Source: Streptomyces aurantiogriseus (GTDB taxonomy: Bacteria; Actinomycetota; Actinomycetes; Streptomycetales; Streptomycetaceae). From it: DNA of 64,000 nucleotides. Below, piece after piece: positions 34,846-42,487 of this stretch; within the stretch, counting starts at the first letter, position 1; the number at the start of each line of letters is the position of its first letter. The notes beneath the pieces are model-generated. The model searched no databases. It was not told where the DNA came from and was given only the letters and a program-made list of their open reading frames with translations. The stretch spans positions 553,105 through 617,104 of the forward strand of contig NZ_BMSX01000004.1 in assembly GCF_014649375.1 (NCBI RefSeq), given 5' to 3'. The translations under genes were made by a program, and so were the position numbers.

Positions 34846-35499
34846 TCAGCCGAGCACGAGCGGGATCCTCTCGGCCAGCTCACCCAGCGCGGCTTTCTCG
34901 GCGTCCGTCGGAACGCGACGCCCGGTCCCCACCAGCAGCGCGTCCTTGTCGGAGAACAACGCCGGAATCGGCGCCCCCGCGATCTTCTCCAGCGACGCGC
35001 GGGCAGCCGCGAGGGTCTCTGCGGGCGGTTCGGCGGCCGAGGGCAGGTGCGCGATCAGATCGAGGTGATGCAGTGTCCATTCCACGACATACGCGGACAG
35101 GTAGTCGCCGACCGTCAGCACTTCGTCGCGGGTGCTGACGCGGACGCCCGGGTCGGCGAGTTCGGCGGCGCGCCCGGCGGCGGAGCCGACGTCGTCGAAA
35201 TGGAACTTGAGCCACCTCGGCTCGCCGTACGCGGCCGCCAGCCGGGGGATCAGCGCGTCCAGCGGGTCCTCACCCGTCGGGGGCTCGACAAGGTTCCAGT
35301 AGGTGACCGAGTCCACAGTCGGTTCGGTCTCAGCGGGCGTGACCAGCGTGATCAGGACGTCCTGGGCGTCGATGACCAGATGACACACCAGGTCCCGCAC
35401 AAGCCAGCCCGTACAGCCGGACGGCCGTTCCCAGTCCTGCTCCGAAAGTCCGTCGACCGCCGTGCGCAACGCCGTCCAAGAGCGCGAGAACAGATCCAC
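34846..35499 (-). CDS. Maleylpyruvate-isomerase-family mycothiol-dependent enzyme
   Basis: A 217-residue DinB-like four-helix protein. 'RPSGCTGWLVRDLVCHLVIDAQDVLI' is the N-terminal motif with the first metal-binding His (C-H-L), and 'YVVEWTLHHLDLIAHLP' provides the second His pair (H-x3-H arrangement). Members use mycothiol in isomerisation or detoxification. It stands between two IS5-family fragments and an iscB element, so it may be a passenger or simply the insertion target region. Confidence 0.82.
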   Translation of the reverse strand: MDLFSRSWTALRTAVDGLSEQDWERPSGCTGWLVRDLVCHLVIDAQDVLITLVTPAETEPTVDSVTYWNLVEPPTGEDPLDALIPRLAAAYGEPRWLKFHFDDVGSAAGRAAELADPGVRVSTRDEVLTVGDYLSAYVVEWTLHHLDLIAHLPSAAEPPAETLAAARASLEKIAGAPIPALFSDKDALLVGTGRRVPTDAEKAALGELAERIPLVLG

Positions 35500-35577
35500 T
35501 TCGGCAAGGTAGTGCCGTACCGGAAGGCGGACAAGCGTACGGGAACGGTCGACTCATACCCGGACGGCCGACTCGCC

Positions 35578-35731
35578 TATGCAAGCGTCGCCACTTGGGC
35601 CCAGGCCGGCTTCCGGTGCCCGACCGCGCGGCGCCGGCCGGCGGTACTCCTGACCGAGCTGCGCCGGACGAGTGGGCTGGCGCTGGACCAATGCTTGGTT
35701 GACGGCTCCCATGCGACGACCCTGAAAAGGC
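35578..35731 (+). pseudogene. IS5-family transposase, central fragment
   Basis: The translation 'YASVATWAQAGF', then 'AVLLTELRRTSGLALDQC' and 'LVDGSHATTLKR' aligns from memory with the part of IS5-group transposases around the first catalytic Asp (usual form V-x-VDGSHVRAxKGG). It breaks off after this, and no complete frame exists on either side. It lies opposite in orientation to the remnant at 34274. Confidence 0.6.
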
Positions 35732-35859
35732 TGCCCTCACTCCCACGAAAGCCCCTAACACAGGGATCGACCTCACGTTCGAGAGATTTGAGGATCTCGC
35801 ACAGACGGGCGAATTTTGTCGAGTTCGGCGTTCCCGCCCCGCCTCGATGACTAGCGTCA

Positions 35860-36255
35860 GCTACATATTTCGGAGAGGAGGTCACTCGCTCCCCGACCGC
35901 AAGGTCGTCGAGTGACCAGCCCCAGTCATCACGATCCGCAGGATCAGGGAGGTGCCCCGGATGACTACGTTTCCTGCAGGCCAACAGACCCACCAGGCTG
36001 TGCTTCCTCAGCAGCCTGCTCTGGAATCCGTGAGAGCAGACACCCCCGGGAGCAGGGACGAAACGGCTCACGGACACCCCGCCACCACGCGGGACACCGG
36101 CAGGGAACATGGGCGAGGGGAGACCGGCGGGCACAGCACCCGTACCCGTCGGCGTCACGCCAAGAGCGCTGCCACGGCGACGCAGGCGGCAGAGAACAGG
36201 AGCGGTGACGCTCCCACAACCAACCAGCTGTACGAGGGCGGAGCCGGCGCCAGCA
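35860..36255 (+). ncRNA. Candidate omegaRNA (IscB guide RNA) gene
   Basis: The roughly 400 bp upstream of iscB is dense in hairpins. (1) GGTCACTCG 35880-35888 pairs with 35909-35917, enclosing CGACC-GCAA-GGTCG (35894-35907). (2) AGTCATC 35924-35930 pairs with 35960-35966, enclosing GATCC-GCA-GGATC. (3) AGGCTG 35995 pairs with CAGCCT 36012. (4) GCTCT 36018 pairs with AGAGC 36033. (5) CCCGC 36078 pairs with GCGGG 36089. (6) CTGCC 36169 pairs with GGCAG 36188. (7) GGAGCG-GTGA-CGCTCC lies at 36199-36214. Two have GNRA tetraloops. OmegaRNAs of IscB are encoded in exactly this position, with the guide at the 5' end. The 5' boundary, and so the guide, cannot be fixed from one copy. Confidence 0.7.
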
Positions 36256-36263
36256 GAGTCTTC

Positions 36264-37595
36264 GTGCTGTCCAAAGACGGACAGCCCCTCATGCCCTGCC
36301 ATCCCGCCCGCGCCCGCGAACTCCTCGGCAAAAAACGAGCCGTGGTCGCCCGCCAAGTGCCCTTCACCATCCGCCTCAAGGACCGCACACGAGCCGAGTC
36401 GGAGGTCGACGGCGTGCAGTTGCGCATCGACCCCGGATCCAGGGGCACCGGACTCGCCCTCACCGACGAGAAGAAGGAAACCGACGAACAGGGCACCACC
36501 GTCATCGTCCGACGCGGGCTGTCCTCCGTCGAACTCCAACACCGCGGCGACCAGATCCGCGCCTGCATGCGCCAACGCGCCGGATACCGCCACCGGCGCC
36601 GCTCAGCCAACCTCCGCTACCGAGCCCGCCGCTCAAACAACCGCACCACCGCGCCAGGGTGGCTGCCACCCTCCCTACGCCACCGCGTCGACACCACCAT
36701 CTCCCAGGCCAAGCGCCTCTGCCGCTACGCACCGGTCACCGAGATCCACATCGAACACGTCACCTTCGACACCCACTCCATGAGCGCGGGCCGCTCCCTC
36801 AGAGGAACCGAGTACGCGCAAGGCCCGCTCGCCGGCACAAACGCCCGCTCCTACCTGCGCGCCAAGTGGAACAACGCCTGCGCCTACTGCGACGCCACCG
36901 GCATCCCCCTGAACATCGAGCACCTCAGCCCCCGAGGTCGGGGAGGCTCCCACCGGATCTCCAACCTCGTCCTCGCCTGCGCCCCCTGCAACCAGGCCAA
37001 GGGCAGCAAACCCGTGGAAACCTTCCTGGCCCACCGGCCCGGCCGTCTCGCCCGGATCCTCCAGCAGATCAAGACACCTCTCACCGACGCGGCCGCCATG
37101 AACACGACCTGCAGACAGCTCGCAGAAGCGCTGAGCACCCTTGGTCCGCCCGTGCACGCCTGGCCCGGCTGGCTCACCAAGGAGAACCGGGACGCGATGG
37201 GCCTGGCCAAGACACACACCCTGGATGCCCTGTCCGTCGGACCTCTTGATCACACGAACGGCGACAAGATCGTGCGGTCCCCTCGCCACGTCCTCGTCAC
37301 CAAGGCCACCGGACGCGGCTCCTACGCCCGGACCACTCCGGACCGGTACGGATTCCCACGCTTGCTGCGGTCCCGCGCCAAGCAGCACTTCGGATACGCC
37401 ACCGGAGACCTCGTACGTGCCGTGATGCCGTCCGGCAAGTGGGCAGGGACATGGACCGGCCGTATCTCGGTCCGCGCCAGGGGGCAGCACAGCCTCATGA
37501 CGCCGAGGGGGCGGTTCAACGTCTCCCACTGGCATCTCAAGCTGTTGCAGCGGGGCGACGGATACGGCTATGACGTCCGGCCGGAGTCGTCGTAG
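36264..37595 (+). CDS. iscB: RNA-guided endonuclease IscB
   Basis: About 443 residues from GTG 36264; the frame is open upstream to 35961. The PLMP domain is 'QPLMPCHPARARELLGKKRA' (residues 7-26). RuvC-I 'RIDPGSRGTGLAL' carries D56. The Arg-rich bridge helix is 'RACMRQRAGYRHRRRSANLR'. RuvC-II 'EIHIEHVTFD' carries E164. The HNH domain has CAYC...CAPC zinc cysteines and H220 in 'NIEHLSPRGRGGS'. RuvC-III 'KTHTLDALSVG' carries H318/D321. The C-terminal target-recognition domain ends 'LLQRGDGYGYDV'. All catalytic residues are present, so the nuclease looks intact. It is the family ancestral to Cas9. No transposase is adjacent, so it is a solo element or mobilised in trans. Confidence 0.92.
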   Translation: MLSKDGQPLMPCHPARARELLGKKRAVVARQVPFTIRLKDRTRAESEVDGVQLRIDPGSRGTGLALTDEKKETDEQGTTVIVRRGLSSVELQHRGDQIRACMRQRAGYRHRRRSANLRYRARRSNNRTTAPGWLPPSLRHRVDTTISQAKRLCRYAPVTEIHIEHVTFDTHSMSAGRSLRGTEYAQGPLAGTNARSYLRAKWNNACAYCDATGIPLNIEHLSPRGRGGSHRISNLVLACAPCNQAKGSKPVETFLAHRPGRLARILQQIKTPLTDAAAMNTTCRQLAEALSTLGPPVHAWPGWLTKENRDAMGLAKTHTLDALSVGPLDHTNGDKIVRSPRHVLVTKATGRGSYARTTPDRYGFPRLLRSRAKQHFGYATGDLVRAVMPSGKWAGTWTGRISVRARGQHSLMTPRGRFNVSHWHLKLLQRGDGYGYDVRPESS

Positions 37596-37639
37596 TCAAC
37601 ATCTCGGAAAAACAGTTGCCTGGTGGTCGAGCGGTTCTT

Positions 37640-37860
37640 AAGGTGCGATGTACACGCGAAAGGAGGTGATCCGGTAGATGTGTGAATCCCGGACTCGTGA
37701 GGTGACTGCGGGCTAGCGGCCCGCCACCACACCCAGTGCGGCGCCGGACCAGCGTGTGTGAGACGCACGCAGCCGGCCAATCCAACGCAGTCACCCGACC
37801 CGCGAGTCGCCGGTACGTCCGGCCGGCCCCTCCTCTGGAGGACCAGACTCGCGGGTCGCC
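37640..37860 (+). promoter_or_regulatory. Structured leader RNA with extended Shine-Dalgarno and terminator-like hairpin
   Basis: AAAGGAGGTGATCC (37659-37672) is fully complementary to the 16S rRNA 3' end. Downstream, GGTGACTGCG (37701-37710) pairs with CGCAGTCACC (37786-37795). It encloses GGGC-TAGCG-GCCC (37710-37722) and a nested GCCGG/GCGTG...CACGC/CCGGC hairpin (37743-37777), a three-way-junction shape. Directly after it, GACCCGCGAGTC (37797-37808) pairs perfectly with 37846-37857. A competing pairing of GACTCG 37692-37697 with CGAGTC 37803-37808 would break that last hairpin. This looks like a riboswitch or attenuator, but I cannot name a known class. Confidence 0.55.
37678..37716 (+). 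CDS. 12-codon leader ORF in the structured RNA
   Basis: ATG to TAG encoding MCESRTREVTAG, placed behind the 14-nt Shine-Dalgarno match. Another 9-codon ORF (37648-37677, MYTRKEVIR) spans the SD itself and ends on the TAG just before this ATG. Translation would unwind the 5' strand of the main stem, which is how attenuators sense translation. Confidence 0.45.
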   Translation: MCESRTREVTAG

Positions 37861-37975
37861 TGCGTTTGTGGCTCTGTTGCCTCGCCACCCCGCCACCCGA
37901 CGGTCCGTTCCGTAGATCTTTCGGTGCGTGATCCGCGACACGTACGGATCTTCTGTCAGGCAGTACGCTGGGGGC

Positions 37976-38050
37976 ATGCTTTCGCTCGTTCGGCGCCGCC
38001 ACGTGGACTACGTCCGCGTCACGAGCATGGGCTGTCGACGCTCCGTCTGA
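37976..38050 (+). CDS. Putative leader peptide, RHVDxxRVxSxxCR type
   Basis: A 24-codon ORF from ATG 37976 to TGA. It contains 'RRRHVDYVRVTSMGCRR', matching the actinobacterial leader-peptide pattern (H-V-D-L-x-R-V-x-S-x-x-C-R) often found upstream of sulfur/cysteine-linked genes, where the Cys codon is thought to control ribosome stalling. It lies 133 bp before the oxygenase gene. GGGGG sits very close to the ATG. Confidence 0.6.
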   Translation: MLSLVRRRHVDYVRVTSMGCRRSV

Positions 38051-38183
38051 GCTGTCCGGCCTTCCTCAGCGGTTTCGTGGTTTTCCACAGCCGCCTGCGT
38101 TTCTCCCTTTCTGCCCATCCGGCACCCGTGCGCCGCCTCACCCACGGCGGTCGCGTGGGACCCGTACACCCTGCGGATGCACC

Positions 38184-39212
38184 ATGACGAATCTGTCGAC
38201 GAAGCCGTCGTACCAGCAACTGCCGATCATCGATCTCTCCGCCGCCGACCGTGGGCCGCAGGCCCGGGCGCTGTTGCACGCGCAGTTGCACAGTGCGGCG
38301 CATGATGTGGGGTTCTTCCAGCTTGTCGGCCATGGGGTCGGTGAGCGGGAGACCGAGGATCTCCTCTCCGCCATGCGGCGGTTCTTCGCTCTGCCCGAGG
38401 CGGAGCGGCTGGCGATCGACAATGTGCGCTCGCCGCATTTCCGGGGGTACACCCGCACCGGTGACGAGCGGACGGGTGGGCGGCAGGACTGGCGGGATCA
38501 GCTGGACATCGGGGCTGAGCGGGCGGCGCGGGTGCCGGGGCCGGGTGAGCCGGCTTACTGGTGGTTGCAGGGGCCCAATCAGTGGCCCGCGCGGCTGCCT
38601 GAGCTGCGGGTGGCCGCGCTGGCGTGGATCGAGCGGCTCAGTGCTGTCGCCGAGAAGCTGTTGCGTGAGTTGCTCGCGTCGATCGGGGCGCCTGCCGACT
38701 TCTACGACCCGGTCTTCGGGGAGCGGGCGCATCCGCATCTGAAGCTGGTGCGGTATCCGGGGAGTGCGGGCGACGGGGCCGGTCAGGGTGTGGGGGCCCA
38801 CAAGGACTACGGGTTCCTGACCTTGCTTCTCCAGGATCAGGTGGGTGGGCTTCAGGTGCAGCGGGAGGACGGGCTGTTCCATGATGTGCCGCCGCTGCCG
38901 GGCGCCTTCGTCGTCAATCTCGGGGAGCTGCTGGAGGTGGCCACCAACGGGTACCTCGTCGCCACCAATCACCGGGTCGTTTCGCCGCCCAGCGCTGTCG
39001 AGCGGTTCTCCGTGCCGTTCTTCTTCAATCCGCGGCTGGACGCGCGGGTGGAGCCGCTGCCTTTCCCGCACGCCTCCGTCGCGCCCGGTGTGACCGACGA
39101 TCCGGCCAATCCGCTGTTCGCCGAGTACGGGTTCAATGAGCTGAAGGGGAAGTTGCGGGCGCATCCGCTGGTGGCGGAGCGGCATCACGCGGAGCTGCTC
39201 AGCCCCGCGTGA
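38184..39212 (+). CDS. 2-oxoglutarate/Fe(II)-dependent oxygenase (isopenicillin N synthase family)
   Basis: A 342-residue enzyme with the N-terminal DIOX_N motif 'LPIIDLSAADRG...HDVGFFQLVGHGVGE'. The iron facial triad is H-x-D in 'GVGAHKDYGFLTLLLQD' (about residues 197-212) and the distal His in 'LVATNHRVVSP'. The 2-oxoglutarate-binding R-x-S is 'ERFSVPFFF'. The family hydroxylates or desaturates small molecules; IPNS-like actinobacterial enzymes of this type have unknown substrates. The leader peptide upstream hints at nutrient-linked attenuation. It converges with the citrate synthase gene. Confidence 0.88.
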   Translation: MTNLSTKPSYQQLPIIDLSAADRGPQARALLHAQLHSAAHDVGFFQLVGHGVGERETEDLLSAMRRFFALPEAERLAIDNVRSPHFRGYTRTGDERTGGRQDWRDQLDIGAERAARVPGPGEPAYWWLQGPNQWPARLPELRVAALAWIERLSAVAEKLLRELLASIGAPADFYDPVFGERAHPHLKLVRYPGSAGDGAGQGVGAHKDYGFLTLLLQDQVGGLQVQREDGLFHDVPPLPGAFVVNLGELLEVATNGYLVATNHRVVSPPSAVERFSVPFFFNPRLDARVEPLPFPHASVAPGVTDDPANPLFAEYGFNELKGKLRAHPLVAERHHAELLSPA

Positions 39213-39228
39213 TGGTCCGCTGGTCGGC

Positions 39229-40329
39229 TCAGTGTGCGATGTCCTCGTAGCCCTCGATTGCGCGGGGGTTGCGGGGGCCGGGGCCGATGTAGCGGGCGGA
39301 GGGGCGGACGAGGCGGCCGGTGCGCTTCTGTTCCAGGATGTGCGCCGACCAGCCGGCCGTGCGGGCGCAGGTGAACATCGAGGTGAACATGTGCGCGGGG
39401 ACTTCGGCGAAGTCGAGGATGATGGCCGCCCAGAACTCGACGTTGGTGGCCAGGACGCGGTCGGGGCGGCGGGCGTGCAGTTCTTCCAGGGCGGCCTTCT
39501 CCAGGGCTTCGGCGACCTCGAAGCGGGGGGCGCCCAGTTCGCGGGCGGTGCGGCGCAAAACGCGGGCGCGGGGGTCTTCGGCGCGGTAGACGCGGTGGCC
39601 GAAGCCCATGAGGCGTTCGCCCTTGTCGAGGGCGTGCTTGACGTAGGCCTCGGCGTCTCCGGTGCGTTCGATCTCTTCGATCATGCCGAGGACGCGGGAG
39701 GGGGCGCCGCCGTGGAGGGGGCCGGACATGGCTCCTACGGCGCCGGAGAGGGCGGCGGCGACGTCCGCGCCGGTGGACGCGATCACGCGTGCGGTGAAGG
39801 TGGAGGCGTTCATGCCGTGTTCGGCGGCCGAGGTCCAGTAGGCGTCGACCGCCGCGACGTGCTTGGGGTCGGGTTCGCCGCGCCAGCGGATCATGAAGCG
39901 TTCGACGACGGACTGGGCCTTGTCGATCTCGCGCTGGGGGACCATGGGGCGGCCTTGTCCGCGGGCGGACTGGGCGACGTAGGAGAGGGCCATGACGGCG
40001 GCGCGGGCGAGGTCCTCGCGGGCCTGTTCGGCGTCGATGTCGAGGAGGGGTTTGAGGCCCCAGACGGGGGCGAGCATGGCGAGGGCGGACTGGACGTCGA
40101 CGCGGATGTCGCCGGAGTGGACGGGGATGGGGAACGGCTCGGCGGGGGGCAGGCCGGGGTTGAAGGCGCCGTCGACGAGCAGGCCCCACACGTTGCCGAA
40201 GGAGACGTGGCCGACCAGGTCCTCGATGTCGACGCCCCGGTATCGGAGTGCGCCGCCCTCCTTGTCCGGTTCGGCGATCTCCGTCTCGAACGCGACGACT
40301 CCTTCGAGTCCGGGTACGAAGTCGGACAT
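39229..40329 (-). CDS. Citrate synthase (type II-like, 366 aa)
   Basis: The enzyme condenses acetyl-CoA and oxaloacetate in the TCA cycle or its methylcitrate variant. Catalytic-site segments are visible: 'SGPLHGGAPSRVLGMIEEI' (first His), 'LMGFGHRVYRAEDPRARVL' (second His plus oxaloacetate-binding Arg), and 'ALEELHARRPDRVLATNVEFWAAIIL' around the catalytic Asp/Glu region. The ATG at 40329 has CGAGGAG upstream. At 366 residues it belongs to the short actinobacterial group that includes 2-methylcitrate synthases, so substrate preference is uncertain. It is divergent from pdxH. Confidence 0.92.
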   Translation of the reverse strand: MSDFVPGLEGVVAFETEIAEPDKEGGALRYRGVDIEDLVGHVSFGNVWGLLVDGAFNPGLPPAEPFPIPVHSGDIRVDVQSALAMLAPVWGLKPLLDIDAEQAREDLARAAVMALSYVAQSARGQGRPMVPQREIDKAQSVVERFMIRWRGEPDPKHVAAVDAYWTSAAEHGMNASTFTARVIASTGADVAAALSGAVGAMSGPLHGGAPSRVLGMIEEIERTGDAEAYVKHALDKGERLMGFGHRVYRAEDPRARVLRRTARELGAPRFEVAEALEKAALEELHARRPDRVLATNVEFWAAIILDFAEVPAHMFTSMFTCARTAGWSAHILEQKRTGRLVRPSARYIGPGPRNPRAIEGYEDIAH

Positions 40330-40487
40330 CGGGCGGCTCCTCGTGATGTGTGCGACAGGTGGCGCCGGTGGATCCACGGTCCTGTGCACGTGGGTGTGCG
40401 GGGACTCGCGGTCCTGGCGGTCATCCCAGTGATGCCCCGTGGGGCCGGCGGTCACCCCACCGGGATGGCCTCAGCACCATAATCCCC

Positions 40488-40540
40488 GAGTGCCACCTTT
40501 GGGGAGCCCCTGTGGCACTGAGTGCCACCCTCTGTGGGGT
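40488..40540. promoter_or_regulatory. Tandem palindromic operator between citrate synthase and pdxH
   Basis: GAGTGCCACC occurs at 40488-40497 and again at 40520-40529, 32 bp apart (three helical turns). The first forms a perfect 8-bp inverted repeat with GTGGCACT at 40512-40519. The second faces an imperfect GGTGGCG at 40538. It ends about 30 bp before the pdxH start. Confidence 0.6.
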
Positions 40541-40566
40541 GGCGTTCGATACGGCAAGATGACCGC

Positions 40567-41235
40567 GTGAACGCCGCAGACGCCGTCTTTCCCGATCCCG
40601 CCTCGATGCGCAAGCAGTACCGGGCCGAGGGTCTCGCCGAGTCCGAGCTGGCCGCGACGCCGGTGGAGCAGTTCGCGCGCTGGTTCAAGCAGGCCGCGGC
40701 GGAGGCTCATCTGTTCGAGCCGAACGCCATGGTCGTCGCCACGGCGGACGCCGAGGGGCGGCCCAGTTCTCGTACGGTGCTGCTGAAGCACTTCGACGAG
40801 CAGGGCTTCGTCTTCTACACCAACTACGACTCCCGCAAGGCCCGTGATCTCGCGGAGAATCCTTACGTCTCGCTGCTCTTCCCGTGGCATGCGATGGCGC
40901 GGCAGGTCATCGTGCAGGGCGTGGCCCGGCGGACCGGGCGGGACGAGACGGCGGCGTACTTCCGGACTCGGCCGCACGGCTCGCAGCTGGGTGCGTGGGC
41001 CAGCGCGCAGTCCTCGGTGATCGTGACCCGTGCCGACCTCGATGTCTCCTACGCGGAGCTGGCGGCTCGCTATCCGGAGGGTGAGCAGGTACCGGTGCCG
41101 CCGCACTGGGGTGGTTTCCGGGTGGCGCCGCAGTCGGTGGAGTTCTGGCAGGGGCGGGAGAACCGGTTGCACGACCGGTTGCGGTACGTGGCGGAGGCGG
41201 ACGGGAGCTGGCGCGTGGAGCGCCTCTGCCCGTGA
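40567..41235 (+). CDS. pdxH: Pyridoxamine/pyridoxine 5'-phosphate oxidase
   Basis: A 222-residue FMN enzyme producing pyridoxal 5'-phosphate. It starts at a GTG ('[22 protein letters not shown]'). FMN/PLP-binding segments are '[46 protein letters not shown]' (about residues 50-95), '[16 protein letters not shown]' and the C-terminal '[15 protein letters not shown]', which carries the family's R-x-H/R-x-H motif. Length is normal. It is monocistronic and convergent with the next gene. Confidence 0.95.
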   Translation: MNAADAVFPDPASMRKQYRAEGLAESELAATPVEQFARWFKQAAAEAHLFEPNAMVVATADAEGRPSSRTVLLKHFDEQGFVFYTNYDSRKARDLAENPYVSLLFPWHAMARQVIVQGVARRTGRDETAAYFRTRPHGSQLGAWASAQSSVIVTRADLDVSYAELAARYPEGEQVPVPPHWGGFRVAPQSVEFWQGRENRLHDRLRYVAEADGSWRVERLCP

Positions 41236-41256
41236 GGCGCCCGTCGCCGGGGCTCC

Positions 41257-41820
41257 TCATACCTTGCCCGGGAGGAACGCCGTGCGGTGTCCCGGCAGGA
41301 ACTCGGCCACCCGGGCGCGGAACTCCTCGCTGAGCGGGGGCCAGTTCCAGAACCTGAAGCCGAGGTGGACGAAGGCCAGGTGGTCGTCGGTCCAGTTCCA
41401 GGCGGGCAGGGGGACGGTCCGGGCGCATGCGGGGCACTCGACGTCGGCCGTGCCGGTCGCGTACCACTCGTCCATCGCGGCGGACAGCAGCGACACCGCG
41501 GACGACTGGTCGGGGACGCCTGTCCCGCAGTACGGGCAGCTGACCGGGACCGGTCCCCCGCTGTTGAAGTTGCTGTAGAAGACGTGCCGCTCGGTGTGGA
41601 CGGCGACGCCCTCCGGCGCGCCCCAGCGGGCGTCGTCGACCGCCTTGTGCCAGTGCGGGCCGGGAGGATGGGCCGGGTGTTCCCCGAGCCCCCAGCCCGG
41701 TTCCGCCTCGGCGAGCACGATGCCCTCGGCGACGAGCCAGTTCACCACGTCCCGTGCGAGGCGCGGCGCTTCCTCCGGTGTCGCGTCACGGTCGGCGATC
41801 GTCTGGTACGTGTCTCCCAT
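41257..41820 (-). CDS. Hypothetical protein with CPYC/CPAC zinc ribbon
   Basis: A 187-residue protein. The centre holds two C-P-x-C knuckles (CPYC about residue 96, CPAC about residue 128) separated by 30 residues, consistent with a zinc ribbon. 'FVHLGFRFWNWPPLSEEF' near the C-terminus is a conserved aromatic patch. No known function; it lies on the far side of the catabolic operon's terminal TetR gene. Confidence 0.72.
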   Translation of the reverse strand: MGDTYQTIADRDATPEEAPRLARDVVNWLVAEGIVLAEAEPGWGLGEHPAHPPGPHWHKAVDDARWGAPEGVAVHTERHVFYSNFNSGGPVPVSCPYCGTGVPDQSSAVSLLSAAMDEWYATGTADVECPACARTVPLPAWNWTDDHLAFVHLGFRFWNWPPLSEEFRARVAEFLPGHRTAFLPGKV

Positions 41821-41878
41821 GCCGGAAGCGTAGGTCCCGGCACTGACATCGCCGGCCGTCGCGCCAGGGACGACGCCC

Positions 41879-42487
41879 TCAGCCCAGCGTCTCGTCGAGC
41901 AGCCCCGCCCACTGCGTCACCACCCGCTCGCGGCGCTCCCGGTCGTCCGTGAGGAGGTTGGCCAGGCCCAGGCCGCGGGCCATGTCCAGCAGGCCCTGGA
42001 CGGTCTCGCGGACGCCGGGCCGGGACTCGTCGGCGCCGAGGAGGTCGACGGCTGTGCGGTGGGTCTCGCGGCCGACGCGGGCCTCGAGTTCGGTGACGCG
42101 TGGGCGCAGCTGCTCCTCGTTGGAGGCGGCCACCCACAGGTGGAGGGCCGCGCGGAACAGTGGGCCGGTGTAGAGGTCGACGAGGGCGGAGACGACCGCG
42201 CGCCGGTCTCCTGCGGCGCCCTGGGGAAACAGGGCGCGCAGGGCGAGGCAGCGTTCCTCGGCGACGTATTCGACGGCGGCGGTGAACAGGTCCTCGCGGG
42301 TGGGGAAGTGGTGCTGGGCGGCGCCCCGGGAGACGCCGGCGCGTTCGGCGACGACGGAGACCGTGGAGCCTGCCCAGCCGTGTTCGGCGAGGCAGGCCAC
42401 GGCAGCTTCCAGGAGCCGCTGCCGGGTGGCCCGGCTGCGGTCCTGTTTGGGGGCGCGGTCGCCCGGGACGCGGTCGGCCGTGGTCAC
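41879..42487 (-). CDS. TetR-family transcriptional regulator
   Basis: A 202-residue TetR repressor. The N-terminal HTH is 'RQRLLEAAVACLAEHGWAGSTVSVVAERAGVSRGAAQHHFPTREDLF' (about residues 22-68), with a ligand domain after it. The GTG at 42487 overlaps the enoyl-CoA hydratase stop (GTGA); an ATG at 42496 is an alternative. As last gene of an eight-gene acyl-CoA catabolic operon it probably autoregulates it, sensing an acyl-CoA intermediate. A candidate operator is the palindrome at 52063-52076 upstream of the first gene. Confidence 0.9.
   Translation of the reverse strand: MTTADRVPGDRAPKQDRSRATRQRLLEAAVACLAEHGWAGSTVSVVAERAGVSRGAAQHHFPTREDLFTAAVEYVAEERCLALRALFPQGAAGDRRAVVSALVDLYTGPLFRAALHLWVAASNEEQLRPRVTELEARVGRETHRTAVDLLGADESRPGVRETVQGLLDMARGLGLANLLTDDRERRERVVTQWAGLLDETLG

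Noticed and set aside
37640..37860. Known riboswitch classes (cobalamin, TPP, SAM, c-di-AMP) for the structured leader
   Set aside because: None of their conserved core sequences could be found, so no class was assigned.
27905..37942. 15-mer GTGATCCGCGACACG shared by 27905-27919 and 37928-37942, each upstream of a plus-strand gene
   Set aside because: A 15-base match is expected by chance about once or more in 64 kb of GC-rich DNA, and a third similar site at 6378 is not in a promoter position.
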